Assembly (NCBI GenBank): GCA_003254885.1
Contig: QANT01002001.1
Span: forward strand, 1-64,000
DNA: 64,000 nucleotides
Reading direction: 5' to 3'
DNA from: Purshia tridentata
Lineage: Eukaryota; Streptophyta; Magnoliopsida; Rosales; Rosaceae
The position numbers were made by a program, and so were the translations under genes. Under the pieces are notes generated by a model that saw only the letters and a program-made list of their open reading frames with translations, made no database searches and was not told the DNA's origin. This document shows, piece by piece, positions 1-14,000 of the stretch. The stretch's first letter is position 1. Each line of letters starts with the position of its first letter.

Positions 1-455
1 AAAAAAAAAAAAAAACAGCAGCTAGTTGCAATTTGGAGCTGAATATGTAACACGTATAATTCAAAGATGTACAATCAAGTTCCCACGAGGGAGACATACT
101 GAGATAGACCAGGTCCTTGAATATTGGTGGCCACTTTTCAATTTCCTTCATGCATGGGGCATATTGTTAATTAATGTAAAAACAAAAAAATATATAAGAA
201 GCATGTCAAAGATGGTTATATATATATGTCAACGTGTGGTGCGTAGGTTTTCACATTCTAATTAAATTGGGTCAGCTACTAAGGTCAATTATTAATTTCG
301 AATATAAGGCCACCATGCATCTATCGAATTAAGTATGGAATATGACAACCATTTGCATGCTCTTGTAAGTCTGTAACGATAATTACATATAATAACCTAG
401 CTTGCTTAATTCCCATTTCGCGATTCCTATTGAATTGAATACACCAAACTATACA
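1..455. other. AT-rich flank, no gene seen
   Basis: The window opens with a run of 15 A, then AT-rich DNA with short TA runs. The one open frame here (26-265) has no recognisable domain and a composition like its surroundings, so I do not call it. Confidence 0.6.
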
Positions 456-864
456 TATCAAAGTCAAGTATATACTCCCATCGCTCTATATATTCAATTG
501 TCAAATGACAAGTTGACAATGGATAATCCTTAAACATACGGACAAGATGTTTTGACTTTTGACTCGGCCCAAGTAGGGATCAAGGACCACTAGTACGCTG
601 TTTGATCCGTTCTTGTCCTTTATTTTTATTCTCAATTTAATTGATTAATTTCAAATCGGTGTTCACCAACATTACTATATATATATGCAAACAGCTTTCG
701 CAGATTTCATTCATTCGATCCACGTACATTTTAATTCATTGTGCTTAACTAATACACATATTACAGTTAATTAGCCTGCTCTGTTAATTAACCACACTAG
801 CTAGCTTGAATAGTATTTGAAGGAATAACAAAGAATTGCAGAAGCAAATTAAATTTATTAAGAC
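456..864 (+). promoter_or_regulatory. Promoter and leader of the first SDR gene
   Basis: Three blocks recur upstream of the sister SDR genes. The first is an AAAGTCAA-containing stretch at 456-480, which reappears almost unchanged at 3403-3429. The second is ATCGGTGTTCACCAAC at 655-670, with close matches at about 3580-3597 and 8416-8434. The third is a TATATATATA box at about 676-686. Two close W-box cores (TTGAC, the WRKY site) lie at 552-564. The shared blocks suggest that the promoter was duplicated together with the gene. The WRKY link is inference from the motif alone. Confidence 0.55.
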
Positions 865-1993
865 ATGGAAGGTGCAGGTTTCAAAAACCAAAGATGGTCT
901 CTGAAGGGTATGACTGCCCTTGTCACTGGTGGAACTCAAGGCATCGGGTAATTAGTTAGCTATATATCTTTTTTTTTATCATATATTACCTCTGTATTTG
1001 CAAATTTAAATTTACTTCTCGTGTACATTATTGTTTGCTAACTAATTAACATTGGTGTTGTGTATTATGCAAATATCAGATATTCCATAGTCGAAGAACT
1101 GGCAGGACTTGGAGCCACTGTGCACACCTGTGCTCGTAACCAAACACTGATCCATGAGAGGGTTCAAGAATGGAAGAGTAAGGGCTTCAAAGTGAGTGCT
1201 TCAGTTTGTGACCTCACATCTAAAGATCAAAGAGAGGAGCTCATGAACACTGTCTCATCTTCTTTTGATGGCAAGCTGAACATCCTTGTAAATAATGCTG
1301 CAACTTGCACGCTTAGACAAACTACAGAATATAGCTTAGAAGATTTGTCAAGTATGATAGGTATCAATGTTGAAGCTCCCTTCCATCTTTGCCAACTTGC
1401 ATATCCTCTTTTGAAGGCCTCAGGAAATGCAAGTATTGTATTTGTGTCGTCTATCGCTGGTTTGAAAGCTCTGCCAAAACTATCTGCTTATGCAGCAACC
1501 AAAGGTAATTAATTAAGTCAATATATATTGATTAGTTAAAATACAACATAAATATATATATTTGTTATTCTTACAAAACATTTGAATTAATATCATTACC
1601 ATTGACATTTTACAGGAGCAGTAATTCAGATTTCAAAGAACTTGGCATGTGAATGGGCCAGAGACGGCATTCGCACAAACACTGTAGCACCATGGGCTGT
1701 CAACACCGGGATCCAAGTTGATTCTGTAAGTATCTTTAGTTGAAACCTTTTGTTTTACCAGTTTATTAATATGGTTTAACGGTATCTAATCTAACATTTG
1801 ATTAAAACTTAATTTTGTACAGGATGGTCATAGTGATGATTTTAGAAGGTTAATAGGTCGAACTCCCATTTGTCGGCCAGCTCAGCCTAATGAAGTTTCA
1901 TCGTTGGTTACTTTTCTTTGTCTTCCTGCTGCTTCTTACATTAATGGACAAGTCATCAGTGTCGATGGAGGATTTACAGTTAGTGGTTTCTAA
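865..1993 (+). CDS. Tropinone reductase-like short-chain dehydrogenase, copy 1 (intact)
   Basis: This gene encodes a 262-residue NAD(P)-dependent SDR oxidoreductase of the tropinone-reductase-like group (SDR65C type). The exons are 865-947, 1080-1504, 1616-1725 and 1823-1993, and all introns are GT-AG. The glycine-rich cofactor motif TGGTQGIG is at residues 21-28, and NNAA at 99-102. The catalytic Ser is at 152 (FVSSIAG) and the Tyr/Lys pair at Y165-xxx-K169. The C-terminal DGGFTVSGF is typical of the family. The ATG follows a plausible leader and gives the usual family length. Real tropinone reductases occur mainly in alkaloid-making plants. Relatives elsewhere reduce small cyclic ketones or have no known substrate, so no substrate is assigned. 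It is the only copy of the three without visible damage. Confidence 0.93.
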
Positions 1994-3402
1994 CAAACTC
2001 AATACACAAGCTTGCAAAATCGACCGATCATGCAGCCTAGCAATGTCGTACATTAATACTATTTTCCGTAGTAAATTTCTTTTATTTTATTTTTCTTGTG
2101 GATAAACAATGAAAGAGGCTGGTAGCCAGCTAACATCCAAGTCGGAAGTCGACTGATCAAATAATGGACAAGCTGTGGAGGCTGTTAGAAACTGTTTATA
2201 GGAAGTGGGATTTGTAGGAAGTAAAAAAATCTCTGTGTATTTTAATCCATTTGTATTAACTCAATTTTCATATTGGAAAATCAGATGAAAATTCAGTCCA
2301 TATATCACTTTCTTTAAATTAGTCCGTGCAGTTTGTTTATCAGTTCCATGTATATGTTAATTGTCAACTTTCAGTAAAATGCAAATTTTAGCAAAATAAG
2401 TCTCTGTCTAAGTTGGAATTTACTTTGTAAGAATAAACTAATTAATTTACTCCTCGTTTGGATATCAGCTAATTAAAGGTGTACTATATAACTCGTTGCT
2501 GAGATCTTGAACAGTTTCTTGTCTGGGAAATAATGGTCTAATACCCGACCGATTACCAACTTATTCGATCAATAAAAGAAAAAGAATCGAACAGAAAATT
2601 GGAGATTATTGAAAACCAGAGAGAGAAGAAAGGGAAAACGAAGAATGTGGCCCAAGAAACCAGATATTTTGTATATCAATACTTTATATAACTCAGAAAA
2701 TAAAAAGATAAAAGTATTATTTGTATTATTATTAATTTATTATATATCTAGCATTACCTAAAAAATTTACTAAATATTTGGCGGCATATAGAAATTGAGT
2801 CTGCGCATATATAGTAGATTCACAATCCATTAGCTTCATCCACTTGGCAACGAAACCCTAGTGCCACATTACCTATATATTAAAGGGGAAGCGACTTGAT
2901 TTTTTTTTTTTTAAACCACACGATCTGGCTTGTCATAGTCAAAACTCAAAAGGGAGAAATTCGTCAAAAGGTGCATATTGTTGTTGTCCAAAATTCGCAA
3001 TTGTTCCATGTACATCGTATGGTACAACCAATGAGAAGTCAGTGATTCATAGTCAACCGTTCTAAAAATTTATTGTTTACCAGAAACAAAGTCAAAGATG
3101 CCTAATGCACCCAACGTTTTCACATTCTGAAATCTGAACGTGGTGAATTCTACCATGCGTTCGATCAGTGACGCATTCTCGTCTTGATTTTTTTGTTATT
3201 AAAGGATATAACGATTCCGGCAACAACAAAAAAGAGAGGATATAACGGATTTATTTTCTACTTATTTTTTAACTTAAAATAAAATTACATAAATCGTTTG
3301 ATACGATTAATTACAAGACACATATAATCACCCCATATATGTTGCATGCAATAACCGTAATAATAAGCCTTATATGATCCCTCTGAATTGATAATATCAA
3401 AC
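1994..3402. other. Intergenic between SDR copies 1 and 2
   Basis: This stretch holds the 3' flank of SDR copy 1 and then AT-rich DNA. I see no second gene, no clear inverted repeat and no RNA gene. Confidence 0.6.
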
Positions 3403-4895
<1,493 letters not shown>

Positions 4896-6520
4896 CAAAT
4901 TGTATCAGATGGCGACAAATTAATTAGAAGCAAGCAGCTCCACCTACATTTTTTAATTCTTTTCCTTTTTCATAACCAGTTACTCCAATTTGTTGATTTG
5001 TGACCCATTTGTAGTTAACATACTTCATGCAAACAATAAAATGAAATATTGTTGGCGAAAAGTTTCTGTAATTTCAGCAATTTATTTTGTAAGAATCAAC
5101 TTTATACCTCAGTTTTGGGTGTCAGCTGTAACTATATATATATATATATACCAAAATTGTTGGATTGTTCAAAATATGATTATATAGTTTCGTTGTCTGG
5201 GAAATGATGGTCTTGTCAATTGGTTACCAACGTAGTCTATTAACAGGAATAAAATTATTTATATTTTATAACACCAATATTAATCACATAGCTCAACGCA
5301 TTTCTCACACAAGTGAAACTCATGGGTGGAAATTTTGAGGTCACGTACATTTTAGGTGGTGAAGTGAGACCTGAAAAGATTCATGGAGCAAGAATATTCA
5401 TTGAGAAAAATGGAGAAATGAAAAGAAGAGGAATTGTATTTCTTGATCGATCTGTTTGGTACAGAATAAACAGGAAGACTAGGCTTTGGCTATATATACA
5501 CGTGATTCAGGCAAGTAACTAAGCTTAAGCCTAATAACCGGCCGTCTAATTAATAATAACAGACTAACTAATTAAGTAGCATGAACTAAGATGGTGCTGA
5601 GCTGGAGATCAGACTTGCTGGCTTTGCCTTTGACCAATGCATCTCGATCTAAACTATCATCAACAAGATCAACCCCAATGACCAGATTGATAAAATGTCA
5701 AAAAACTTTACTTTTTACAACTCTATATGTTAAGAGCGAAGTTTGGTAACGATTATTTAGTCTATAGTAGTGGTACCGGTATATAGTCTCTTGTAGAAAT
5801 ATATATATTATGAGTTCAAATATCATGAATTACAATTATAATGATAAGTGGTCATATATATATGTAAGTACTTCAATTAACTTATGGGTCATGGAAATTA
5901 TGAGCCTTAATTGCATTCATGTATGCTTAACTATATATACCAAGGTTAACATGGATAATAATATCAGCCCAAGTGTAATTAATCACACGACATTGACCAT
6001 CAGCTATAAGTTTTATCAAATTAAAATCATATATATAGAGAGTCATAATATTGAATTATTGATACCTAAAACGATGAACTAGATATAGAAGAGCAAGCAA
6101 CTAGGAAAAAATTAATATGAAGAATTGTATGGCCGAGTGTATACGGATGTGCTCAACATAGAATCATTAAGTTGACAATATCAACAATTTCAAGCTAAAG
6201 ACATAACAAATTGCTTATAAAATGAGCAGTGTCATCTTTTATACTAATTAAATTTATAAATATGTGATGTAAAAATTTGTTATTTATTTATATAAGAGTG
6301 CAGAGTCTTCAGACCTCATTTATCTATAGCAAATAAAAATCTGACATATTACCTACCACATCAGTTAGAATCAAAATTTATGATACAAAATAATACATCT
6401 AGCATTAACAACTTCCTTTAGACGTGCTGTAATTAAACAGACCAAGTCGCATGGTGAGATTTTCTCAACTTAATTTTCAGGTCTTTAATTCAGGTTCGGG
6501 TCTTGCATGTATATCTTTAT
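4896..6520. other. Intergenic downstream of SDR copy 2, with an unassigned ORF
   Basis: The 3' flank of copy 2 is followed by AT-rich DNA. One open frame at 5322-5522 (66 codons from its ATG) has a less AT-biased, basic composition, for example GIVFLDRSVWYRINRK. It does not match a family I recognise and may be a gene fragment. Nothing else was seen. Confidence 0.4.
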
Positions 6521-7977
6521 TGGCAAAAGTGCATACGATCTGTTGACCCGACACGAAACGACACGAAAATTTGCGGGTTTGGGTTTGAAATTTTCATACT
6601 CAATTAATATCAGTGTCACCCGTTAATAACCCGTTAAAAAAGGGTTTGGGTCGGGTCAATTCACTGGTAAAACGGGTAACCCGTTAAGATTCGTTACTGT
6701 TTAAGGGCAGTTTTGTAATTTTAGTTGAAAAGAAAACCCTGCAAGTAGCAAACCCTTATGTGGTCTATATTCTCTGATTTCCTATTCTCTCAGTCTCAGC
6801 CGCCTCCAAGTCTGCATCTCCCCTCTCTCTCTATTATCTATTTCTCTGATTCCTCACTCCCTCTCTATTATATGAATTTTGAGGAACAATTTTATAATTT
6901 AAATATCTGTTTGGTATGATTGTAGACTTGTAGTGAATTGAATGATTGTGTTTGAATTTTTTGATTGTATAGGCCTGCTGCATGGGGTTTGGTTGTTTTT
7001 TATTTTTTGGGTGAAATAAAATGCTGATTATCAATTTGCATATGATTTGTGGACTTAATGTTAAGGGTCTGGTGATATGGAAGCTTAGTGACTTAGCTAG
7101 CTTGTACATGGGCTATGTTTCTATTGGTTTACATTAGCCAATTAGGTGATGTCGTGTGTTCAGGTTATTAGAGTCTATTGTTAGAGTCTGTTAGTTAGGT
7201 GCTAGTCTGATATATGGCCTTCACTCTCTTTCTGTATGAAACAACTGAGCTTGGCTCATTGTACTGTAATTCAGATTGAATAAAATATATTTTCATCTTT
7301 TCTTTCTTCTCTAAATTCGTGCTAATGGCATAGCTGATCATTAATTGTTGATCATATGTATGATTTGCATATGATATATCATATATGGTCTTGCTGATCA
7401 TTGTTTTCTATTGTAACTAATATATGAAAGTGCTAAATGCAGATGAATGCTACAAGTGAGATTTATGAGGTCAACAGCCAAGATGTGACCACTGCTGAGG
7501 TTTCAATGAGAGTGGATTTGGATGTTAAAAATTGAACATACAGGAGCCTATAGAAGATACAAAAGATCTGGATGTTGTAATACAATTTCTATTGATTAGT
7601 TTTTTTGTTTTATATTTGGGTTGTAATTGCTTATATTAATTTGAATTTATTTGGAGCTTGTAATTTCTTAAACTATTTGAATTTAGGGTTTCTTAAAGCC
7701 TTAAACTATCTTGGATTCTTTCAAATAAAAACCATTTTAAATTTATTTGGGGCTGTAAAGCAGTCTGTAAGGTTGTAATGAATTGCTAGATGCTTTTTAT
7801 TTTCTGTTTAATGAAATTGTGTTAAAATTATTATATTAGAGTTAGTTTTTTAAAAAAAATTTGAATTTTTTATGAGTTAACTGATCGTGTCGAATATACT
7901 CGTTAATTTTTCGGGTCGTGTATGGGTTGGGGTTTTCATGACCAGCATGTTATCATTTCCACCCGACCCGTTTGCCA
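6521..7977 (+). mobile_element. Non-autonomous hAT-like DNA transposon (deletion derivative)
   Basis: The ends are TGGCAAA and TTTGCCA, flanked by TCTTTA-like sequence on both sides, which may be a worn target duplication. Both subterminal regions are rich in GGGT/ACCCG and ACGAC/CACGA motifs, as is common in plant hAT elements. Inside are a leader-like pyrimidine-rich segment (about 6770-6850), an intron-like AT-rich stretch ending in AG, and a 30-codon ORF at 7443-7535 reading EVNSQDVTT. This ORF resembles the N-terminus of RICESLEEPER-type BED-zinc-finger transposases. The core and dimerisation domains are absent. It therefore looks like an internal deletion product that kept the control region and first codons. 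Superfamily is inferred from ends and motifs, not from a transposase domain. Confidence 0.6.
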
Positions 7978-8632
7978 GGTCTTTACGACCATTTATGGCA
8001 AGTCCAAGGTGCGGTTTCACATTGATTAGAAATTGGGTTAACTCCACAATGTCAACTATACGTACCGTACATTTTGATCCGTATTTGTTTTATAATTTAA
8101 GATTTATTCTAATTAAGTAAGTACTCCTCTGGATATAAGACTAATTCATATGAATTTAAGAGAATATAACATTAATTAATTCTAATTTCTAAGTACTCCT
8201 CTGAATTGAATACATTATAAATCAAAGTCAAAAATTAATATTATAAATTGATTTTGATATGCATGGTTCTATTATTTTATATTCCATCAATGTACGTATT
8301 GAATTGACATTGGACAACCAACTAACAAGAAATTTGACTTTGCCCCCACTAAGTACGTACGCTAGCTTTGATCCTTTCTTGTTTGTAATTTTATATTTCA
8401 ATTAATTTAATTTCAATATCGGTGTTCAGCAACAAAAATATATATATATATATAAATACAGGTAAATCATTCATATATTCCCCAACGTCCAAAAATTTAG
8501 CTCAATCTATCTGCTTAATCAATTATACACAGCTAGATACCTTTATTGCTCGCCCTTTTAACCACTCGATCATATTTGAAGGATAAAATTTTTGCAGAAG
8601 CAAATTAATATTTAAGACACATATATATATAA
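7978..8632 (+). promoter_or_regulatory. Promoter and leader of the SDR pseudogene
   Basis: AATATCGGTGTTCAGCAAC at about 8416-8434 and a long TATATA box at about 8440-8455 correspond to the elements of copies 1 and 2. The AAAGTCAA block survives only in altered form near 8222. It lies directly beyond the hAT-like element. Confidence 0.45.
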
Positions 8633-9736
8633 ATGGCAGGTGCTGGTTTCAATAGCCAAAGATGGTCTCTGAAGGGTATGACTGCCCTCGTCACTGGTGG
8701 ATCTCAAGGCATCGGGTAATTAGTTAGCTATATATCTTTTTTCTTGATCATATATTATCTCTGTATTTGCAAATTTAAATTTACTTCTCGTGTATATTAT
8801 TGTTTGCTAACTAATTAACATTATTGTTGTGTATTATGCAAATATCAGATATTCCATAGTCGAAGAACTAGCAGGACTTGGAGCCACTGTGCACACCTGT
8901 GCTCGTAACCAAACACTGATCCATGAGAGGGTTACAGAATGGAAGAGTAAGGGCTTCAAAGTGAATGCTTCAGTTTGTGACCTCACATCCAAAGATGAAA
9001 GAGAGGAGCTGATGAACACTGTCTCATCTGTTTTTGATGGCAAGCTCAACATCCTTGTAAATAGTGCTGCAACTTGCACGCTTAGACAAACTACAGAATA
9101 TAGCTTAGAAGATTTGTCAAGTATGATGGATATCAATGTTAAAGCTCCCTTCCATCTTTGCCAACTTGCATATCCTCTTTTGAAGGCCTCAGGAAATGCA
9201 AGTATTGTATTTGTTTCCTCTATCGCTGGTTTGAAAGCTTTTCCAAAACTATCTGCTTATGCAGCAACTAAAGGTGATTAATTAAGTCGATCAAACAACT
9301 TACAAAACATTTGAATTAATAATATTACAATTGACATATTACAGGAGCAGTAAATCAGATTTCAAAGAATTTGGCATGTGAATGGGCCAGAGACGGCATT
9401 CGCACGAACACTGTTGCACCATGGGCTGTCAACACCGGGACCAAAGTTGATTCTGTAAGTATCTAGCTTTAATTAGTTGAAACATTTTGTACAGTTTACT
9501 AGTTTTGTTAATATATATGGTTTAAAGGTATCTAATCTAACATTTAAGATTTAAATTTTGTATCCGGATGGTCATACTGATGATTTCAGAAGGTTAATAG
9601 CTCGAACTCCCATTTGTCGCCCAGCTCAGCCTAATGAAGTTTCGTCGTTGGTCACTTTCTTTGTCTTCCTGCTGCTTCTTACATTAATGGACAAGTCATT
9701 AGTGTTGATGGAGGATGTACAGTTAGCGGTTTCTAA
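8633..9736 (+). pseudogene. Tropinone reductase-like SDR, copy 3 (broken)
   Basis: The exon layout matches copy 1: 8633-8715, 8849-9273, 9345-9454 and a fourth block at 9567-9736. Exons and intron 1 are very close to copy 1, so this is a recent duplicate. Three faults are visible. The last intron ends in CG (TATCCG) where copies 1 and 2 have AG. The fourth exon is 170 bp instead of 171, with one T missing near 9653, so the DGGFTVSGF tail is lost. The NNAA motif is NSAA. The catalytic Ser, Tyr and Lys codons remain. A transcript would need another acceptor and would still be out of frame near its end. Confidence 0.85.
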
Positions 9737-10786
9737 TAAACTCAATATACGAGTTTCCAAATCAGCGGCCTATCTCGTCTATACCAAGCTATCAGTTCCA
9801 ACATTAACTTTTTATTTTATTCATGCAGATAATTAGTCCCTCCAATTTGTCTATAGTTCTACATTTTATATATATAGTAAGCCGGCCTCCTGCATAATAA
9901 AATGTCTCATTTTTGGCACAAAGTGTCTGTAAATCCCCGTTTAATTTGTAAGAAAGAATAAACTTTAACCTATTACATGATTATATCTAATTTCTTAGAT
10001 CTTCCCATATGTGAAGAGTTTGATTGTCTGAAAAAAAAAAAGGAGATTGATGCTTGGAATCTCTTGTAAGTTTGTAACAAAATAATTTTAACGAACGACT
10101 AGTCTAAATAAAGTTATAAAAATTGATATATAATTGTGAATTAGAATTGGCGAAATTGATTGAGAATAAAAACTTTTCTTTTACACACTTGAGTTTTCTA
10201 TTTACTTCAAATGTAGATATATATATATATATATATATGTTATTTCAAATGTGCTATTTCATATTTATAGATCCTTTAGAGATCTATTTTATATAGTATT
10301 TAACTAATTCGAACTGTCAATATTTTAAGTCTATATTTAAAGATCATCTTTATAAGAAATTAAACAAATCAAAACCACCCTAAACTCTAATCTCTATATA
10401 TATATACACACACATATATGTAATTGATCGTCTAAATTGAACTTGAATTTCTCTCTATATTTACTTTACAGAGTTAGCCGACATAGACAAGTGACAGAGT
10501 AGTTTTCATGTAGATTATAATTGAATTCCAGCTGTTGTGGCACTTTCCTCTCCTCGATAAGAAGGATGTGAATCTGATTCCTAGATCTCGTGCCACGCGG
10601 CATGCACTGGTAACCTCTGTTAGGTTATTAAATGCAGCATGAGGAGTGAGGAGCCATCGCATATGTACAAGTGTTTAGCAAAATTTTAAATCCAACGACA
10701 ATTAAAATAAGAAAATATAGCAGAAGAAGCGTAGCCCCACCACGAGGCAACCAAGACCAGAGAAATTCTTTGACCTTTCGGTCCCT
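9737..10786. other. Intergenic between the SDR cluster and the RCC1 gene
   Basis: AT-rich DNA with a TA microsatellite at about 10200-10225 and a shorter one near 10396. A less AT-rich patch at 10480-10650 holds short open frames that I do not recognise. Confidence 0.55.
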
Positions 10787-10907
10787 CACACGTGGCGACC
10801 AGAAAAAAGTTACTCACTCACGCTTCCAGAAAGTCCAGCGTACTCGTGCTTCCATAAAGTAATCCGAACTTGCGGCCCAGATAACTCCACGTGTCATCCG
10901 ACGTGGC
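10787..10907 (+). promoter_or_regulatory. Cluster of ACGTG (G-box/ABRE-like) sites before the RCC1 gene
   Basis: Three ACGTG cores sit within about 120 bp: CACACGTGGC (10787-10796), CCACGTGTC (10887-10895) and GACGTGGC (10900-10907). Paired ACGTGGC/ACGTGTC motifs are the classic binding sites of bZIP factors in abscisic-acid and light responses. They lie 190-310 bp before the ATG. A GA-rich leader follows at 11036-11052. The regulatory meaning is inferred. Confidence 0.5.
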
Positions 10908-11094
10908 GCCTGCTATATCCCCGCAAATGATACGCCCCCCTTTTTTTCTCAGTTTCAGTCGTTTTTGCTCTCTACTCTATCAGACTGTCAAAATTTCGCA
11001 CCCAACGCTTTTCTTCGTAAGCCAAATTTCACAGAGAGATAGAGAGAGAGAGAATCAGATTGAGCTTCTGAGCTTTTAGGTCGCTTGGATCTCG

Positions 11095-14000
11095 ATGAAT
11101 TGCAATGAAAGAGAAGGAGGAGGAGACGCGAAGATGGATCCGGAGCGCAAAGAAGCTTTGGTGTATATGTGGGGGTATCTACCCGGAGCCTCGCCGGAGA
11201 AGTCTCCGATACTCTCTATGGCGCCGGTACGGTTTACGCCTCCGATAGCCGGTGGAGGAAATTCGTGGAAGGACGTCTGCGGTGGCGGTTGTGGATTCGC
11301 TATGGCCATCTCAGGTTGGTTCTCAATCTCTGACTAACTGACTAGTTCTTATTATTGCTTTGAAAAGCTTATGTTGCAATCTGTTTGGCTGTGGCTTTGA
11401 CTTCGGGTGTGTTTGGATATGGTTGATTAGAGAGTGGGAAGCTCATAACGTGGGGCTCGGCGGACGATGAAGGACAGAGCTACCTGATTTCGGGACAGCA
11501 TGGGGTAATGCAGTGATCTTTTAATTTCCGATATGTTTTTGGAATTAGTTCAAACTCTTTGGATTGATTTTGGAATTTTGCATCTTCTATGTATATATGC
11601 TGTACATTTGTTAAGGAGACTCCAAAGGTATTTCCTCTTCCAACTGAGGCTTCACTTGTCAAGGCTGCTGCTGGCTGGGCTCATTGCGTTTCTGTCATAG
11701 GTGCGATTTCGTTTTGATTTTTGCTTTATTTGCTATTTTGGATTATGGAACCATGGATTGGATGTTCAGTAACCAAAATTTTTGGCAGAAACTAGAAATG
11801 AAAGGAATTATGAGTAACTACTTTGACTATGAATGTTCATCGACTTGTGAATACGTACTAATTCTATGATTTCAGTTTCGGTCGCCTAGTTCCCCATGGG
11901 GAATTTCGACAAGCTCTTACTATTTGTTAACTTACAGAGACAGGTGAAGTGTACACATGGGGCTGGAAAGAGTGTGTTCCCTCTGGGAAGCTTATCCGCG
12001 ATCTAGCTATAGTGGGAAGTCTTCATAAGGATACTACAAATACAGGTAAACAAAATTCATTACCAGCTGAACAAGGTATTTTTGAGACTGGGTGTATCAA
12101 GAAAAGCAAATCTCGGAAGCCTTTTTGATTTTTCTAGATCATTGTGATTAAGACTATTATCTTATACAGTAAGCCCAATGCCTCAAGGCTTCACTTTGAC
12201 TGGTGGTACAGTACCTCATCTTGACAACAAAAGGGCTGGAGAGGATTTTGCAAAGCGAAGGAAGATTTCATCCCCTAAGCTTGAATCTCCTAAGCTTGAA
12301 TCTGAAAGCTCGACAGGCAGTGATGAATTCTTCACATCATCGCCGTGTCTTGTAACTCTAGGTCCTGGGGTGAGGATCACCTCTGTTGCTGCTGGCGGAC
12401 GCCACACTTTAGCATTGTCAGGTAATACCACAATGTCAGGGGTTAGCAAAGCCCCATATGCTTACGACTTTGAGGATGGCTACTTTGTCTTCGTGGTCAC
12501 GCCATATAGTTTTGTAGGTTGTAGGAAGTACGAAGCTATGGAAGATTTTTGATGTAAAGCAAGACACCTGATGCATCATAATTTTAACCGAAGTTTCAGA
12601 TATGGGACAGGTGTGGGGTTGGGGCTATGGAGGCGAAGGACAGCTAGGTTTGGGTACCCGGGTAAAGATGGTCTCTACTCCTCATATCATACCCTGCATT
12701 GAGCCATCTGCTTCTGGGAAGGATCGGTCTTCTGTTGTGTCTCAAGGTTCAAAAGTTCCTGGAAGCTTTGTGAAGGAGATTGCTTGTGGAGGTCGGCACA
12801 GTGCAGTAATAACAGGTCAGCATTTAATGGGTGGTTTTATAGTGCTCAAATTGTTTTAAAGTGTTAATACTTAATACTAGAGAATAGAACAGATTAATAA
12901 ATTAGGTTTGTATGTTGTATGAGTTGCTTAATTACCTTTGGGTCAATGCAAAATTTGGAATTTTTCTTGGTTGTTTCATTGATCCTCTTAATTTGATGGC
13001 AATTTTGAGTTTTGTTTAATCATTTTAATTTTAATTTTCTCCTATCTTGTTACCAATTATTTTCAATTTACAGATGCCGGAGCACTACTTACTTTTGGAT
13101 GGGGACTCTATGGGCAGGTGAGCTTTCTATGGTAGTCAGGGTCTTATGTCGATTGAGTTGTCCTGCATTGAGTGAGTTGTTTGGTAGCAACCTCAGTTAT
13201 GGTGTATTACTGTGTATATACCGTCTCATAATATACTTAGAAATTCAATTGGAACCACATTGTTTATCTTATTTCTGTGTTTGCCGATGCCTTAAATTTA
13301 ATCAAGGTGATTCATGTTATCTATCTATATCTGAAAGTGGCATCTTTTCTTTTGTTACTGTTGTTTTTTTTTTTATATATAATCCAGTGTGGGCAAGGGA
13401 GTACAAAAGATCAGGTAAGACCAACTTGTGTGAATTCATTATCGGATACGAAAGTGAAAAACATCGCTGCTGGACTATGGCATACTCTCTGTATTTCTGT
13501 TGATGGCCGTGTATACGCTTTTGGGGGGAATCAGTTTGGACAGTTGGGAACAGGTGCCGAAGAGGCTGAGGTACGCCCAAAATACTTCTTCATTTCATTT
13601 TTATGAACTTAGAATTTATAAATGGAAGCTTCAGGCAACTGCTCTGATTCTGAGATGCTAATGATCTAACTTTTTTATGTTTTACTGTTTTCTGGTTTGT
13701 ATTTACCATTACAGAAAACTGATCTCTGAAGAGGAATTTTGTTAAATTAACCAAACCACATCTTTGTCTGCTTCAGACTCTCCCTAGGCTTCTGGATTCT
13801 CCCAATTTGGAAAACAAGCTTGCCAAACTGGTGTCCTGTGGGGCACGTCATAGTGTCATACTAACAGGTAAAGAGGGTTGGCAAAAGAGTTAGGAAGATT
13901 TCTTTTTAGCTCATCTTGGCTGAAATTCGGAACGAATATTATTTCATTTATTTAACCTACGTTCATTCTCTTTGTTATATTTCCTGCAGAAGATGGCGGG

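Noticed and set aside
9558-9836. A 92-codon ORF at the end of SDR copy 3 as a separate gene
   Set aside because: It is the shifted frame of the pseudogene's last exon.
13012-13503. A 163-codon open frame across an RCC1 intron
   Set aside because: It reads through an intron with clear splice sites (13118 and 13387) and does not continue the propeller repeats.
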